From an uncultured Bacilli bacterium (GTDB lineage Bacteria > Bacillota_I > Bacilli_A > RF39 > UBA660): 10,672 nucleotides of DNA. Made by a program: the position numbers and the translations under genes. Shown piece by piece: positions 5,822 through 10,672 of this stretch. The notes under the pieces are model-generated. The model ran no database searches. It had not been told where the DNA came from and was given only the letters and a program-made list of their open reading frames with translations. The stretch covers positions 1 through 10,672 of the forward strand of contig CANRCO010000037.1 in NCBI GenBank assembly GCA_947629125.1, in the 5' to 3' direction. The number at the start of each line of letters is the position of its first letter. Position 1 is the stretch's first letter.

Positions 5822-6435
5822 CAATCCCTAAGTTCTAAAATCTTTCTAACTTTACTTTTAATTCTTTGCATCGCATTATCTATTTGTTTAGGAGTTTTAT
5901 TTAATATTTTTGCAATTTCAATATAACTAAAACCATTAATCATCAAAGAATAAACATTGTATTCACTTTTCGATAATCTATCTTTAATCATTGTTTCTAA
6001 TTCATTTAAAACTTCACTATCAGTTACACTATTTAAAGGGTCACTTTTTCCATCATCACTTAAAATATCTTTTAAAGGAACTTGATATTTTTCATATATA
6101 TGGTCTAATGACAAAGATTCTTGTAAAACTTTATTTTTTAAACGACCTTGTTTAGCTATAACTTTTTGTAATCTTCTTTCAACACATAAGGTAATAAAAG
6201 TTGCTAAACTGGCTTTATCTTCTTTAAAACTTGCTAACGCATCAGAAAAACCTACCAAAGCTTCTTGATATAAATCGTTATATTCTATATTTAAAATATT
6301 GGCACTAATAATATATTTTTTAATAATTATATCAATAATATATTTATACTTTTCAAATAAAATATCTTTGGCTTCTTCACTTTCTTCACATACTAAAAGA
6401 TATAATTCGCTATCATTATAATCTTTATAATTCAT
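5812..6435 (-). CDS. sigH: RNA polymerase sigma factor of the SigH (Spo0H) family
   Basis: SigH directs RNA polymerase to stationary-phase, sporulation-entry or competence promoters in Bacillota. The 207 residues carry sigma-70 region 2 at about 25-95, with the core-binding motif YNDLYQEALVGFSDALASF (52-70) and the DNA-melting/-10 part up to about 95. Region 4 helix-turn-helix is at about 152-200, GFSYIEIAKILNKTPKQIDN with AMQRIKSKVRKIL. The closing part resembles the B. subtilis SigH C-terminus (recalled SYQEISDELNRHVKSIDNAL-type wording). There is no region 3, as in SigH. Position directly after rlmB supports orthology. Its ATG abuts the rlmB stop (TAAATG), and AGGTGA inside rlmB supplies the ribosome binding site, so the two are co-translated. 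The yacP gene normally between them is absent. Targets in this organism are unknown. Confidence 0.9.
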   Translation of the reverse strand: MNYKDYNDSELYLLVCEESEEAKDILFEKYKYIIDIIIKKYIISANILNIEYNDLYQEALVGFSDALASFKEDKASLATFITLCVERRLQKVIAKQGRLKNKVLQESLSLDHIYEKYQVPLKDILSDDGKSDPLNSVTDSEVLNELETMIKDRLSKSEYNVYSLMINGFSYIEIAKILNKTPKQIDNAMQRIKSKVRKILELRDCII

Positions 6436-7113
6436 TTAATCACCTAGCATTCCGTATATTAAAATTCCTGCTGATACTGATGCATTTAAACTATTAATTT
6501 TTCCATACATCGGTATTTGCAAAATAACGTCGCTATTATCTAACACTAATCTAGATATACCCTTTCCCTCATTACCAATTACTAAAACTTTTTTGCCTGT
6601 GAAATCACATTCTTTATAAGGACGACCATTCATATCAGCTGTATAAATAAAGAAATTTTCTTTTTTTAATTTTTTAATAGTTTCTACTAAATTATTAACC
6701 ATAATTATTTTTACATTTTCTAAGGCTCCACAACTTACTTTCATAACAGTTTCTGTTATTTTAACACTACGGTCTTTAGGTATAATAATACTTTTTATTC
6801 CTGCACATTCACAAGTTCGAATTATAGCTCCTAAATTATGTGGGTCTAATAAATGATCTAATATAACAATAAATTCTTCATTTAAACAACTCTTTAAATC
6901 ATAATAAGTATAATCATATATATCGATAACTACTCCTTGATGATTTAATTTGGTCATTTCATTTAAAAAATCATTACTAACAATTTCATATTTTAATTTT
7001 TTTTCTTTTAAATAAGCTAAAACTGATTTATCTTTTACTGTATTAGCTAGATAAACTTTTCTAACTCTTTTAGTATCCACTTCTTTTAAAACATTTCTGC
7101 CAAAAACTAACAC
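6436..7113 (-). CDS. rlmB: 23S rRNA (guanosine-2'-O-)methyltransferase, SpoU/TrmH family
   Basis: RlmB-type SPOUT enzymes 2'-O-methylate a guanosine in the 23S peptidyl-transferase region (G2251 in E. coli numbering) with S-adenosylmethionine. The three SpoU motifs are present: ILDHLLDPHNLGAIIRT at about residues 84-100, VLVIGNEGKGIS at about 176-187 and IPMYGKINSLNASVSAGILI at about 200-219, forming the trefoil knot. The N-terminal substrate-recognition domain starts with the family's FGRN pattern. I set the start at GTG 7113 (225 aa): AGGTGG at 7124-7119 lies 5 bases upstream. A longer in-frame GTG at 7122 is itself part of that ribosome binding site and has none of its own. An extended -10 promoter lies just upstream. 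The gene leads the transcript that includes sigH. The substrate could be a close tRNA or rRNA paralogue site, but the sigH linkage favours RlmB. Confidence 0.93.
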   Translation of the reverse strand: MLVFGRNVLKEVDTKRVRKVYLANTVKDKSVLAYLKEKKLKYEIVSNDFLNEMTKLNHQGVVIDIYDYTYYDLKSCLNEEFIVILDHLLDPHNLGAIIRTCECAGIKSIIIPKDRSVKITETVMKVSCGALENVKIIMVNNLVETIKKLKKENFFIYTADMNGRPYKECDFTGKKVLVIGNEGKGISRLVLDNSDVILQIPMYGKINSLNASVSAGILIYGMLGD

Positions 7114-7118
7114 CCTTA

Positions 7119-7124
7119 CCACCT
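7119..7124 (-). promoter_or_regulatory. Ribosome binding site fixing the rlmB GTG start
   Basis: AGGTGG on the minus strand lies 5 bases before GTG 7113. The alternative upstream GTG (7122-7120) overlaps this site and would leave a leader of only about five bases from the predicted transcription start. Confidence 0.65.
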
Positions 7125-7133
7125 ACTTGCTTA

Positions 7134-7142
7134 AGTATAACA
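7134..7142 (-). promoter_or_regulatory. Extended -10 promoter for rlmB-sigH
   Basis: TGTTATACT on the minus strand is a TGn-extended -10 box (TATACT at 7139-7134). No good -35 is seen at 16-18 bases, which is tolerated for extended -10 promoters. The start would be near 7127, about 14 bases before GTG 7113. Confidence 0.55.
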
Positions 7143-7143
7143 T

Positions 7144-7185
7144 AAATAAAATTAGTTAACACGCGAATTATGTCGATTAGCTAAT
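7144..7185 (-). terminator. Probable intrinsic terminator after the trmB/zinc-ribbon pair
   Basis: On the minus strand ATTAGCTAA (7185-7177) pairs with TTAACTAAT (7159-7151) with one C-A mismatch. An inner CGA/TCG pairing is possible, and TTTATTT (7150-7144) follows. The outer arm also contains the 10-bp palindrome ATTAGCTAAT (7176-7185). The stem is AU-rich, so efficiency is uncertain; it ends immediately before the rlmB promoter. Confidence 0.45.
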
Positions 7186-7187
7186 AT

Positions 7188-7466
7188 TTATTTACGAATT
7201 ATAAAAATTATTATACTCATTAAAATTAAAAATAAAAAGATAAAACCGATAATTATTAATCCTTTATAATCAGTTTCATGTTTATTATAAATAATGTTAT
7301 TATCTTTATTATAATTTTGACTTTTTAAATTTTGAGCAAAAGATAAATTATTTTCTTTATTAAAATTTTTTTGAAATTCAATTTGCTCACTAGTCATTAA
7401 CGCACCACATCTACGACAAACATAACTATTACCAGATAGTGCTGCACCACATCTTTTACATTCCAT
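7188..7466 (-). CDS. Small membrane-anchored zinc-ribbon protein, unknown function
   Basis: The 92-residue product opens with a zinc ribbon of the form CKRC...CRRC (Cys3, Cys6, Cys17, Cys20). This is followed by a polar Asn/Lys-rich linker (about 28-66) and a single C-terminal membrane helix at about 69-90 (GLIIIGFIFLFLILMSIIIF) ending in basic IRK. This architecture is common for small Bacillota proteins of the zinc-ribbon-plus-TM type; no specific function is known to me. With no signal peptide, the ribbon most likely faces the cytoplasm with a tail anchor (inference). Its ATG lies one base after the trmB stop, with AGAGG inside the end of trmB, so it is co-translated with trmB. A probable terminator follows it. 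Confidence 0.88.
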   Translation of the reverse strand: MECKRCGAALSGNSYVCRRCGALMTSEQIEFQKNFNKENNLSFAQNLKSQNYNKDNNIIYNKHETDYKGLIIIGFIFLFLILMSIIIFIIRK

Positions 7467-7467
7467 A

Positions 7468-8097
7468 TTAATCCTCTTTTTCGGCTTTTAAATAATTTAT
7501 TTTAATATCTTGAGATACAAATTTATCTTCATATTCAGTTGTTACATTTTCAATTTCACTATTTTTTAAATCTAAAGATATTTCTGTTATTTTATAATTC
7601 ATTTTATTTAAATTAATTATACTACTTTCAAATAGATTTTGATTATCTGTTTTTTGAATTATTATTTTTTTTGATTTAAAAATATCTTCGTAAACTTTTA
7701 GATAATCTTCACTAGTCAACCGTCTTTTTTCATGTTTCTTTTTTGGCCACGGGTCGGAAAAATTTAAATATAAACAACTTATTTGATGTTTAAATATTTT
7801 ATTAACATTAATGGCATCTGTACAAATCAAAAAAATATTATCTAGTTTATAATTATCAATTTTAGCAATTGCTCGAGCTAAAACATTTGAATATTTTTCA
7901 ATACCTATAAAGTTAATCTGGGGATATTTTAAAGCCATTTTAATTAAAAATTGCCCTTTACCCATCCCTATTTCTAGATGAATTGGTCTACCATTATTTT
8001 TAAATAACTTATCGATTTTGATATTTTCAATATCAGTTATCAAATAATTACAATTGTTTAAAATCTCCTCTTTATTTTTTATATTTCGTAAACGCAT
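7468..8097 (-). CDS. trmB: tRNA (guanine-N7-)-methyltransferase TrmB
   Basis: TrmB forms 7-methylguanosine at position 46 in the tRNA variable loop using S-adenosylmethionine. Motifs are complete: LEIGMGKGQFL (about residues 41-51) is the SAM-binding loop, LNFSDPWPKKKHEKRR (about 111-126) holds the catalytic Asp and the basic tRNA contact region, TDNQNLF (about 150-156) and VTTEYEDKF (about 185-193) complete the active site. The start at ATG 8097 gives the usual MRLRN opening (209 aa). An in-frame GTG nine bases upstream would add three residues; neither has a strong ribosome binding site. The gene diverges from the coiled-coil protein gene at 8153, and is co-translated with the zinc-ribbon membrane protein downstream. 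Confidence 0.96.
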   Translation of the reverse strand: MRLRNIKNKEEILNNCNYLITDIENIKIDKLFKNNGRPIHLEIGMGKGQFLIKMALKYPQINFIGIEKYSNVLARAIAKIDNYKLDNIFLICTDAINVNKIFKHQISCLYLNFSDPWPKKKHEKRRLTSEDYLKVYEDIFKSKKIIIQKTDNQNLFESSIINLNKMNYKITEISLDLKNSEIENVTTEYEDKFVSQDIKINYLKAEKED

Positions 8098-8125
8098 TAA
8101 TATCACTACTTTCTTTACTCTAACA

Positions 8126-8132
8126 TATAATA
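8126..8132. promoter_or_regulatory. Overlapping divergent -10 boxes between trmB and the coiled-coil gene
   Basis: The heptamer TATAATA reads as a perfect TATAAT on the plus strand (8126-8131) and as TATTAT on the minus strand (8132-8127). Each lies at a suitable distance from its gene. No good -35 is visible for either, so assignment rests on the -10 alone. If both are used they would be mutually exclusive. Confidence 0.4.
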
Positions 8133-8152
8133 GAATTGTAAGGGAGGAAACT

Positions 8153-8491
8153 ATGAAAAAAACAAGAAATGCTTTTTTTAGTGAAGCACAAATGAGTACC
8201 CAAAGTTATTATCCGCAACCTCAACCAATGATGATGAACCAAATGGCAGGGCCTTATCAAGCTAGTCAATCTAGTCAAAGTTTTTATGCAGGTCCTGGTG
8301 TTCCAGCTAATTACAATAATAACACAAATTACGGCTATGATTACTCCTCAACTAATGATATTGACTCAAGACTATCAAAAATTGAAAGACAACTTAATCG
8401 TATAGATGCTCGTTTAAATAAACTTGAATCTAGTACATATTATACTACAGATAATATCGAAAGTTCAAATTCATCATTATATATGGTTTAA
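8153..8491 (+). CDS. Small Gln/Pro/Tyr/Asn-rich protein with C-terminal coiled coil, unknown function
   Basis: The 112-residue product has a basic start (MKKTRN). A low-complexity region at about 14-68 follows, rich in Gln, Pro, Ser, Tyr, Asn and Met (YYPQPQPMMMNQM, then NYNNNTNYGYDY). Next comes a heptad segment at about 69-93 (DSRLSKIERQLNRIDARLNKLE) with Leu/Ile at regular a/d positions, then a Ser/Thr/Tyr tail. It resembles in style the small coat- or surface-associated proteins of Bacillota, but I cannot name a family. There is no signal peptide or membrane helix and no Cys. The start is fixed by GGGAGG five bases before ATG 8153; upstream in-frame codons run into trmB antisense and are not part of it. 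It has its own -10 box and a strong terminator, so it is a monocistronic gene. A self-assembling or scaffold role is a guess. Confidence 0.88.
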   Translation: MKKTRNAFFSEAQMSTQSYYPQPQPMMMNQMAGPYQASQSSQSFYAGPGVPANYNNNTNYGYDYSSTNDIDSRLSKIERQLNRIDARLNKLESSTYYTTDNIESSNSSLYMV

Positions 8492-8493
8492 TT

Positions 8494-8521
8494 AACTTAC
8501 TTTTTAAAGGTAAGTTTTTTT
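8494..8521 (+). terminator. Intrinsic terminator of the coiled-coil gene, overlapping the murJ stop codon
   Basis: AACTTAC (8494-8500) pairs with GTAAGTT (8510-8516), extended by a U-G and two A-U pairs to about a 10-bp stem with a tiny loop. A run of T's to 8521 follows on the plus strand. The minus-strand tail is not T-rich, so it serves mainly the plus-strand gene. The murJ stop codon (8497-8499) and last codons lie inside the stem. Confidence 0.85.
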
Positions 8522-10131
8522 AAGACTTTTTTTATCGCATTAGAACCAAATACATCATTAATTATATTTAATTTGTAGCTGATAAAAAAGTAAATTAAAG
8601 CCCCAATTAAAGATATAAAAACTACATAAATAATAGAGTTTATTCTTGTTAAATTAGTTAAAGGAAATAAAAGTTTTAGAAAAACAATAACTATAATCAT
8701 AAAAAACGTAGAAGTTGCTACTTTTAAAAATACTTTCCAAGTTTCACGATACTTAAATTGAAATTTTTTCTTTAAATAAATAAGAGCTGTTAAAATACTA
8801 AAACTATAACCACATATTGTAGCAGCAATTGCTCCTAAATAAGCTGGTATTTTTAAATAATGAAATAAATACATTAATGGCACATCTAGTAAACCATTTA
8901 AAACAAAACCTAATAAACTACAAAGATAAACCATTTTAAATAAATTCATGCTTTGTAATGTAAAATTAGTTACCATAAATAAATTTAAAAATAAAGCAAC
9001 GAATATATTAACAGTTAAAATAATTACACCAATTTTATTATAGCCATAAAATATAGTCCAGACTGGTTTACCTAATAAAGCTAAACCAACAACCATAGGT
9101 ATAGAAATAAATAAAATTATTTGTAAAGCACTATTACATTTTTGATTAACTTCATTATATTTTTTTAAAGTATAAGAACTAACAATAGCAGGAATTAAAC
9201 TAATGGTCATACCTGAACCAATTGCAGTTACAATTTGATTTAACTTACCACTCCAGGTGACTATAGCACTAGAAATAAATTCAGCATCTATCCCTGAAAA
9301 ACCTAACTTGGCAATAGTTCGTAAAATTAAAACCATATCAATTGAATTATAAATTGAAACAGAAACACTAATAATGATAACTGGTATAGCATAATTAATT
9401 ATTTTTTTAATTATTTCTTTGTTAGTTATATTATCTTGCTTTATAAAAGGAGTATCTAAATTTAACTCTTTTTTATTTTTAATTATTTTTAAATAAATAT
9501 AAAAAATTGCAACTAGACCTCCAATAAAAGAACCTAAAATGGCGATACCAACTCCAGTAGTAATAGAAAGCTTTAAAACTTTAATAGCTAAATAAGTTCC
9601 ACTAAGAATAACAATAATGCGAACTACTTGTTCAATAATTTGACTAAAAGAAGAAACATTTATTACTCTATGCCCTTGAAAATAACCGCGAGAAATACTT
9701 AGAAAAGGAACAATTAAAATAGACAATGACACGCATCTTAAAGCAAATGCTACATCTTTAATGGTATTACCACCACTAATATTACCTAAAATAAAACTAC
9801 CAATTTGGTTAGCAAACACGAATAAAATAATAAAAGCAATTATTGAAATAAATAATAAAATATTTTTTCCTATTTTATAAGCTCTTACTTTAGCTTCCAT
9901 TTTTTTCAAAGTATTATATTCATTAACAATTTTACTTACAGCATTAGGTATACCTGCAGTAGAAATATCTAAAAATAAAACATAAATATTATATGCATAA
10001 GCATATAAAGCACTACCTTGAATACCAATCATAGCATAAAAAGGAATGACATAAAGCATACCCATAATTTTTACTAAAACAATTGCAAATGTAGCTATAA
10101 AAGTACCTTGAATAAAAGAACTTTTTTTCAA
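8497..10131 (-). CDS. murJ: MurJ/YtgP-type lipid II flippase (MVF/polysaccharide-exporter superfamily)
   Basis: The protein should move lipid-linked peptidoglycan precursor across the membrane. It has 544 residues, the length I recall for B. subtilis YtgP (MurJ), and about 14 hydrophobic helices spread over the whole chain. Shared features with YtgP as I recall it are the opening KKSSFIQGTFIATFAIVLVKIMG, RGYFQGH at about residues 148-154 and SQIIEQVVRII at about 163-173. SpoVB or another exporter-family paralogue is the alternative. I set the start at TTG 10131: GAGAGTGA lies 5-13 bases upstream and the residues then match the usual family opening. In-frame upstream codons exist to 10158 but overlap the previous gene's stop. 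It follows the ATP-grasp gene by 23 bp, probably in one operon. Its 3' end overlaps the terminator of the convergent gene. Confidence 0.85.
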   Translation of the reverse strand: MKKSSFIQGTFIATFAIVLVKIMGMLYVIPFYAMIGIQGSALYAYAYNIYVLFLDISTAGIPNAVSKIVNEYNTLKKMEAKVRAYKIGKNILLFISIIAFIILFVFANQIGSFILGNISGGNTIKDVAFALRCVSLSILIVPFLSISRGYFQGHRVINVSSFSQIIEQVVRIIVILSGTYLAIKVLKLSITTGVGIAILGSFIGGLVAIFYIYLKIIKNKKELNLDTPFIKQDNITNKEIIKKIINYAIPVIIISVSVSIYNSIDMVLILRTIAKLGFSGIDAEFISSAIVTWSGKLNQIVTAIGSGMTISLIPAIVSSYTLKKYNEVNQKCNSALQIILFISIPMVVGLALLGKPVWTIFYGYNKIGVIILTVNIFVALFLNLFMVTNFTLQSMNLFKMVYLCSLLGFVLNGLLDVPLMYLFHYLKIPAYLGAIAATICGYSFSILTALIYLKKKFQFKYRETWKVFLKVATSTFFMIIVIVFLKLLFPLTNLTRINSIIYVVFISLIGALIYFFISYKLNIINDVFGSNAIKKVLKKLTFKK

Positions 10132-10136
10132 ATTTA

Positions 10137-10144
10137 TCACTCTC
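10137..10144 (-). promoter_or_regulatory. Ribosome binding site fixing the murJ TTG start
   Basis: GAGAGTGA on the minus strand is a good partial match to the anti-Shine-Dalgarno complement and lies 5 bases before TTG 10131. It is located between the ATP-grasp stop (10155) and murJ. Confidence 0.6.
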
Positions 10145-10154
10145 TTTTTTATTA

Positions 10155-10672
10155 TCAATCATTATTTTTCCAATAACTATTTTTATATGATTTTAAATAA
10201 TAAAAATATTTTCTTAAATTTAGATAAATTCGCCAAGGATGTTTATCTAATTTATATTTTACTGGATTTACAACATTATTATTTTGCCACAATTTTAGTG
10301 CTTCAATACGAAATTGTTCATTGATAATATATTTTTTGATTATTTTTTTTGGAACAAATGATAAAAGTATTTTTTCATCAAGCAATTTATAAGACATACT
10401 TTTATTATAAATCAAATCATCAGCTAATATTTTTATTAAATTATAATTTAAAGCACTTACATAATAACTACTTCGTCCTTGACGAGCATTTATTTCTAAT
10501 ATTTTAAAAGTTTTATCACGAGCATCATATTTCCAATCAATTTCTGCAAAACCTTGATAATTAATTTCTTCTAAAAATTTAACAACCTTTTTTATAGCAG
10601 GTTTATTATCTATTTTAAAACTATTGTAGCCATTTATTAAAACAGCAGCATTCCCTACCAAATTTTGATTAT
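10155..10672 (-). CDS. ATP-grasp carboxylate-amine ligase, C-terminal part (5' end beyond window)
   Basis: ATP-grasp ligases join a carboxylate to an amine through an acyl-phosphate. The frame is open to the right edge, so only about 172 C-terminal residues are seen of a protein that is usually about 400. The visible part has EIDWKYDARDKTFKILEIN followed by ARQGRSSYYV, where Asp and the Glu-x-Asn of LEINARQGRS match the Mg-ATP binding strand pair of the fold. The NARQGRS wording is typical of the group that includes D-aspartate ligase-like enzymes, which amidate peptidoglycan stem peptides; that assignment is inference, supported only by the next gene being murJ. An internal TTG (10661) is not a credible start because conserved sequence extends to the edge. 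It stops with TGA, followed in frame by TAA TAA. Confidence 0.8.
   Translation of the reverse strand, partial: NQNLVGNAAVLINGYNSFKIDNKPAIKKVVKFLEEINYQGFAEIDWKYDARDKTFKILEINARQGRSSYYVSALNYNLIKILADDLIYNKSMSYKLLDEKILLSFVPKKIIKKYIINEQFRIEALKLWQNNNVVNPVKYKLDKHPWRIYLNLRKYFYYLKSYKNSYWKNND

Noticed and set aside
5759..5824. 22-residue Tyr/Ile-rich N-terminal extension (possible signal or membrane anchor) of the unknown protein
   Set aside because: It is read from the A/T-only tract, overlaps sigH and lacks a ribosome binding site, while a good site precedes ATG 5758.
8054..8152. 33-residue N-terminal extension of the coiled-coil protein
   Set aside because: It runs antisense into trmB; GGGAGG directly before ATG 8153 fixes the start.
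1..10672. Mycoplasma-type genetic code (TGA as Trp)
   Set aside because: Conserved genes are complete using TGG for Trp with no internal TGA. The one TGA stop (10155-10157) is followed by in-frame TAA, so it is uninformative by itself but not contradictory.
1..10672. Mobile element, prophage or defence island
   Set aside because: No transposase, integrase, terminal repeats or known defence domains were seen; almost all genes are housekeeping in recognisable order.

Overview
The window is very AT-rich, uses the standard genetic code, and looks like a small-genome low-GC member of the Bacillota, probably a gut-type Bacilli or Erysipelotrichia/RF39-like lineage. The evidence is threefold. Conserved genes run full length with Trp encoded by TGG and no internal TGA, which argues against Mycoplasma-type code 4. 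The order rlmB-sigH-...-secE-nusG is the Bacillus-type order. A MurJ/YtgP-type flippase implies a peptidoglycan wall. The exact taxon is inference.

Left part (1-1950): a nearly complete dusB-type tRNA dihydrouridine synthase (minus, cut at the left edge) lies downstream of a pduL-type phosphotransacylase (minus). Between them are three imperfect 23-bp tandem repeats that contain a perfect hairpin. A divergent 68-aa zinc-ribbon protein of unknown function (plus) runs into a strong bidirectional terminator shared with nusG.

Middle part (1947-7113, all minus): in transcription order, rlmB (23S rRNA 2'-O-methyltransferase), sigH (alternative sigma factor), an unrecognised Tyr-rich soluble protein, a pepF-like M3 oligopeptidase, secE with an unusual Lys/Thr-rich N-terminal extension, and nusG. 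Compared with Bacillus subtilis rlmB-yacP-sigH-rpmG-secE-nusG-rplK, yacP, rpmG and rplK are absent from their places, and the unknown gene plus pepF sit between sigH and secE. Candidate promoters precede rlmB, pepF and secE. The pepF promoter contains a perfect GCAAC-ATAA-GTTGC dyad, and the pepF-secE gap holds competing inverted repeats.

Right part (7144-10672): trmB (tRNA m7G46 methyltransferase) is followed by a zinc-ribbon membrane-anchored small protein (minus). Diverging from trmB is a 112-aa Gln/Pro/Tyr/Asn-rich coiled-coil protein (plus), whose terminator overlaps the stop codon of the convergent murJ-type flippase. Upstream of murJ and 23 nt away is the C-terminal part of an ATP-grasp ligase, cut by the right edge. 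This pair suggests a cell-envelope function.

Most genes are housekeeping translation, RNA-modification, secretion and transcription functions. No CRISPR array, insertion sequence, tRNA or rRNA was seen, and no stretch over 300 bases lacks a gene. The least explained items are the Tyr-rich protein at 4799-5758, the two zinc-ribbon proteins, the coiled-coil protein at 8153-8491, and the repeats at 948-1016 and 2909-2982.
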